Assembly (NCBI GenBank): GCA_023511475.1
Contig: JAIMBM010000073.1
Location: forward strand, 1-9,481
Direction: 5' to 3'
Origin: Anaerolineae bacterium
Lineage (GTDB): Bacteria; Chloroflexota; Anaerolineae; SpSt-313
DNA length: 9,481 nt
The notes under the pieces: generated by a model
Told to the model about the DNA's origin: nothing
Databases searched by the model: none
Seen by the model: only the letters and a program-made list of their open reading frames with translations
Made by a program: the position numbers and the translations under genes
Part shown: positions 7,303-9,481 of the stretch, piece by piece
How positions within the stretch are numbered: position 1 is the stretch's first letter
How the letters are laid out: each line of letters opens with the position of its first letter

Positions 7303-7320
7303 ACGATGCTTGCCGCAACC

Positions 7321-7326
7321 AGTATA
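7321..7326 (-). promoter_or_regulatory. Candidate -10 element of the sugar operon promoter
   Basis: TATACT on the minus strand matches the sigma-70 -10 consensus at five of six bases. It would start transcription about 25 nt before the preferred GTG, just upstream of GGAGGAG. No recognisable -35 lies 16-18 bp upstream, which would fit an activator-dependent promoter. It is also possible that this is chance. Confidence 0.4.
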
Positions 7327-7386
7327 GCCCCTCAAGGCCTCTCCCAGCCAGAGGTTTCGTGCCACAAGAGTGCCACCTATTTCCGC

Positions 7387-7533
7387 CTCTCCACCCGCGG
7401 AGGAGGGAGGGTTCAGGGACGGACAGCCTCCGTTCGCCTCCCGCAGGCGAAACCGTCTGCCATTATGCCCGCTCGAGAGAGGGGCGTTCCCGGCGCAGCA
7501 TGAGCAGTCTCTCCACCCCTGAAGGGGGAAGGG
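7387..7533. repeat. Degenerate pair of intergenic repeats with a central hairpin
   Basis: CTCTCCACCC occurs at 7387-7396 and again at 7509-7518. Each copy is followed by a few bases and then a purine-rich GGA/GGG tract (7399-7411 and 7521-7533), so each unit is an imperfect palindrome. Between them TTCGCCT (7433-7439) pairs with AGGCGAA (7445-7451) around CCCGC, flanked by GACGG/CCGTC (7418-7422, 7453-7457), which could extend the fold. The pattern resembles REP-like intergenic palindromes. Neither a transposase nor a target duplication is visible. Confidence 0.4.
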
Positions 7534-7608
7534 CCTTATCAGAACCTCTCCAGGCCGGATGGCGCCCCCTGCGAACGCCGCCCAGAGAAGACGCGTCCCG
7601 TCCGCAAC

Positions 7609-7637
7609 TTGACATCGGCCCTCTTTCCTCATACCCT
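7609..7637 (+). promoter_or_regulatory. Sigma-70-type promoter for the plus-strand regulator
   Basis: A perfect TTGACA -35 (7609-7614) is followed by a 17-bp spacer and TACCCT (7632-7637). The latter keeps the key T, A and final T of the -10 consensus. Transcription would begin near 7644, about 30 nt before the ATG at 7675. Confidence 0.55.
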
Positions 7638-7674
7638 CACCTCACAGTAGAGGCCACCGGCACTGTAGGTCCTG

Positions 7675-8964
7675 ATGAACACTCCCCGCGAGCCCGAAAC
7701 CTGGTCGATCTGGTCCGGCAATGATCGCGCCCTGACCCGACTGGTGCGACGCGCCCTGTCGCACCTCTACGACTATGCGTACCTGCAGAGTCACCCCCTC
7801 GCGCTCCTGCTTGACGCCGACCACAGCCTCGACCAGGTCACGCGCGCCCAAAAGCTCCGGCGGCTGCTGATCGAGTGCCTTGAGGCCCTGCGGCCCAACG
7901 GGACGCGGGGAGCGTCCCCTTCCGATGCGATGCGCGCCCACGCCATCCTGACCTACCGCTATGTGGACGGCCTCACCATTGGGCAGATCGCAAGCCGCCT
8001 TGCCCTGAGCCGACGACAGGTCTACCGCGAGCATGAGAAGGGAATCGAGGCCGTCGCCAGTGTCCTCGCAGACAGGCTGAGGGGTGAGATGCGAGGCAGC
8101 CCTCATAGCGCGCCTTCGGCCGGTGCTGCCGACGCTGACCGGCTCGAAGCCGTGAGGGCCGAGGTAGCGCGCCTCCGGCAGACGATCCGCACCGAGTCGG
8201 TCCCGCCGCTCGAAGTGCTGGAAGGAGTGATCGGCTTGCTGGCGCCCTTGCAGGAGCAGGCGCCTGTTCGCGTCCAGATTACACCCACCCCTCCCTGGCC
8301 CCAGATCATCGCCGATCGAGTCATGCTCCGACAGGTCCTCGTCAACATTTTGAGCCACGCCCTGAGCGGAGCCGTCTCCGGGGACCTGCAGATCGCCCTC
8401 TCGCAGAATCACGACGACGTGACCATCCGGGTCGGCGGAGCGAGAGGCAACCCGCGGGCCGACCCCCCGACTTCGCCCCATGACGTCGGCCTTGCCGTGT
8501 CGCAGGCCCTCACCGAGGCACAGGGAGGCCGCCTGCAGGTGCTCGAAGGCGCTGAAAGGTGGGAGGCCGTCCTCACCTTCCCCGCCCCCGGCCGCAAGAC
8601 GATCCTCGTCATCGACGACAACGCCGATATCGTGACGCTTCTCGAGCGCTATGTCGCCGGGCACGCGATCTCTGTCGTCGGCGCAACACGGCCCTCCGGT
8701 GCCCTCAGCCTCGCCGTCGAGCTGCAGCCACAGCTCATCACCCTCGACGTGATGATGCCCGGCGTCGATGGCTGGGAGCTCCTCCAACAGCTGAAGGCGA
8801 CGCCCGCGACACGGGACATCCCAGTAGTCATCTGCTCAGTGCTCAACGAGCCACGCCTCGCCTTCGCGATGGGGGCCAGCGACTATATCACCAAGCCGGT
8901 CCGCCAGGACGATCTGCTCGCCGTCTTGCGGCGCTGGTTGGGGCCGCTGCGGAGCGTCGCGTGA
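7675..8964 (+). CDS. HTH-HATPase-receiver signalling protein
   Basis: This is a 429-residue soluble regulator. Residues 20-75 form a conserved-looking helical N terminus ('RRALSHLYDYAYLQSHPLAL'). Residues 90-131 are a sigma-70-region-4/LuxR-like helix-turn-helix (DGLTIGQIASRLALSRRQVYRE). Residues 151-172 look coiled-coil-like. Residues 178-303 resemble a histidine-kinase ATPase domain with an N-box ('LRQVLVNILSHAL', Asn224) and a degenerate G2 box ('VGLAVSQALTEAQGG'). The D-x-G G1 box is missing and no HisKA phospho-acceptor helix precedes it. Residues 308-425 are a full receiver domain with Asp314/Asp315, phospho-acceptor Asp358, Ser388 and Lys407. It probably binds DNA and responds to phosphorylation by a separate kinase; autokinase activity is doubtful. 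The ATG follows a good promoter but only a weak ribosome site (GTAGGT). It diverges from the sugar operon, which it may control (inference). Its 3' end overlaps the convergent gene by 77 bp. Confidence 0.78.
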   Translation: MNTPREPETWSIWSGNDRALTRLVRRALSHLYDYAYLQSHPLALLLDADHSLDQVTRAQKLRRLLIECLEALRPNGTRGASPSDAMRAHAILTYRYVDGLTIGQIASRLALSRRQVYREHEKGIEAVASVLADRLRGEMRGSPHSAPSAGAADADRLEAVRAEVARLRQTIRTESVPPLEVLEGVIGLLAPLQEQAPVRVQITPTPPWPQIIADRVMLRQVLVNILSHALSGAVSGDLQIALSQNHDDVTIRVGGARGNPRADPPTSPHDVGLAVSQALTEAQGGRLQVLEGAERWEAVLTFPAPGRKTILVIDDNADIVTLLERYVAGHAISVVGATRPSGALSLAVELQPQLITLDVMMPGVDGWELLQQLKATPATRDIPVVICSVLNEPRLAFAMGASDYITKPVRQDDLLAVLRRWLGPLRSVA

Positions 8965-9481
8965 TCACGGGAAGGGTGCTCTGTAGCACCTGCAGCACCT
9001 CCGTGAACGAAAACCCATCCCCCCGCTCGAGGCGCACAGGCCCAACCAGCGGCACCGACGATTCCTCCGTCGGTCGCACCGAGACGACGATTACATATGT
9101 ATCGGCCAGGGAAGGGTCTGGCCTGACCTCCTCCAGAAACTCATACCCGCTGACCTCGGGCATGTAGAGGTCCAGAAGCACCAGGTCGGGCCGCTGCGCC
9201 CGGGCCGCCTCCAGCCCCGCCCGGCCCCCGAAGGCTTCCGACACCCGCACTGCCGGGCAGCATCCGACGAGCAGCCGCGCGAGGAGCCGGACGACGTCGG
9301 GATCGTCATCCACAATCAGCGCGCTCCGTGGGGGCCGCGGCAGCCGCGCCAGCACCTCAGCAAGGTGCTCCCGTGTCACGGGCTTGGCGAGGTAGTCGTC
9401 CGCCCCCAGGAGCACCGCAAAGCGTCGCATGCTCGGCAGGGGGCAACTCACAAGCGGCGTCCCCTCGGGCAGGCCGAGCTC
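8888..9481 (-). CDS. C-terminal part of a multi-receiver regulator, paralogous style (partial)
   Basis: The frame is open to the right edge; 197 residues are visible and the N terminus lies outside the window. The visible start 'LVSCPLPSMRRFAVLLGADD' followed by YLAKPV is the end of a receiver-like domain with its Lys. A second receiver follows: 'ALIVDDDPDVVRLLARLL', the acceptor Asp in 'LVLLDLYMP', and Ser in 'VIVVSV'. Where the conserved Lys-Pro should be, it reads 'PVRLERGDG', so this receiver lacks the usual Lys. The arrangement matches the longer relatives of the neighbouring HTH-HATPase-receiver protein, so the missing part is probably HTH plus ATPase domain. The last 25 or so residues are a Ser/Ala/Arg-rich tail (RRSAAAPTSAARRRADRPGG) lying entirely within the overlap with the plus-strand gene. 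Confidence 0.75.
   Translation of the reverse strand, partial: ELGLPEGTPLVSCPLPSMRRFAVLLGADDYLAKPVTREHLAEVLARLPRPPRSALIVDDDPDVVRLLARLLVGCCPAVRVSEAFGGRAGLEAARAQRPDLVLLDLYMPEVSGYEFLEEVRPDPSLADTYVIVVSVRPTEESSVPLVGPVRLERGDGFSFTEVLQVLQSTLPVITRRSAAAPTSAARRRADRPGGPAW
8975..8990. terminator. Small hairpin 10 nt after the plus-strand regulator stop
   Basis: GGTGCT (8975-8980) pairs with AGCACC (8985-8990) around CTGT. It lies 10 nt beyond the plus-strand stop but within the coding sequence of the convergent gene (a repeated VLQVLQ segment), and no T-run follows. It is a weak terminator candidate at best; the repeat in the protein may explain it. Confidence 0.2.

Larger units (their letters stand above)
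7305..7674. other. Divergent intergenic region, no gene
   Basis: This 370-bp stretch separates the minus-strand sugar operon from the plus-strand regulator. Frames that are open across it are compositionally odd, lack ribosome sites and resemble no family. It contains a candidate operon -10 (7321-7326), degenerate palindromic repeats with a hairpin (7387-7533), and a sigma-70-like promoter for the regulator (7609-7637). I see no tRNA, riboswitch or CRISPR repeat in it. Confidence 0.7.

Noticed and set aside
7290..7304. GTG at 7304 as start of the URO-D-like gene
   Set aside because: It sits at the 5' edge of the GGAGGAG ribosome site, which is ideally placed for the GTG at 7289; the family also normally begins at the N-D-R-E-R-F segment.
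7359..7724. Small gene in the divergent intergenic region
   Set aside because: The frame overlaps the repeats and promoter, enters the regulator gene out of frame, lacks a ribosome site and has Arg/Ser/Pro-rich composition.
7642..8787. 381-codon open frame on the minus strand
   Set aside because: Antisense to the HTH-HATPase-receiver gene, whose receiver and HTH motifs are unmistakable.
9449..9451. GTG at 9451 as the start of a short response regulator
   Set aside because: The frame stays open to the window edge and residues before this GTG continue a receiver-like domain, so the gene is truncated by the window rather than starting here.

Overview
The window is GC-rich, bacterial, densely packed DNA. 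The best taxonomic hint is the pair of regulators at the right end. They combine a sigma-70-region-4-like helix-turn-helix, a histidine-kinase-type ATPase domain without the usual phospho-acceptor helix, and receiver domains with 'DDY(L/I)xKPV'-type endings. I associate this style with Chloroflexota (Anaerolineae and relatives). The sugar-transport operon with a 'uroporphyrinogen decarboxylase family' gene fits that too. This is inference from memory, not a database result.

Left and centre (about 1-7304) is one minus-strand operon, transcribed right to left. It starts with a URO-D superfamily methyltransferase-like protein (6204-7289). Next come a lipoprotein sugar-binding protein (4688-6091), two binding-protein-dependent permeases (3632-4555 and 2730-3635), a cytoplasmic YVTN-type beta-propeller (1706-2719) and a GH127-like alpha/alpha-barrel glycosidase (63-1709). 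Several junctions are translationally coupled: a GTGA overlap between the permeases and an ATGA overlap between propeller and glycosidase. No transport ATPase is present, so a shared MsmK/UgpC-type ATPase elsewhere is expected. The glycosidase keeps an E-x-C plus Cys-Cys set matching the zinc-thiolate site of GH127 beta-L-arabinofuranosidases. The last 30 bases at the left edge may open a further gene resembling the start of a sugar isomerase. Together this suggests import of a small glycoside, possibly L-arabinofuranose-containing, followed by intracellular cleavage. The substrate is not proven.

A 132-bp gap between the binding-protein gene and the first permease gene carries two tandem hairpins, one with a perfect 14-bp stem. 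These probably set the higher level of binding protein relative to permeases.

The intergenic region 7305-7674 separates the operon from a divergently transcribed regulator (7675-8964, plus). It holds a good sigma-70-type promoter for the regulator, a candidate -10 for the operon, and degenerate palindromic repeats with a 7-bp hairpin. At the right edge a second, related regulator (8888-9481, minus, cut by the window end) converges on the first. Their 3' ends overlap by 77 bp, apparently because the minus-strand gene reads past the end of its receiver domain.
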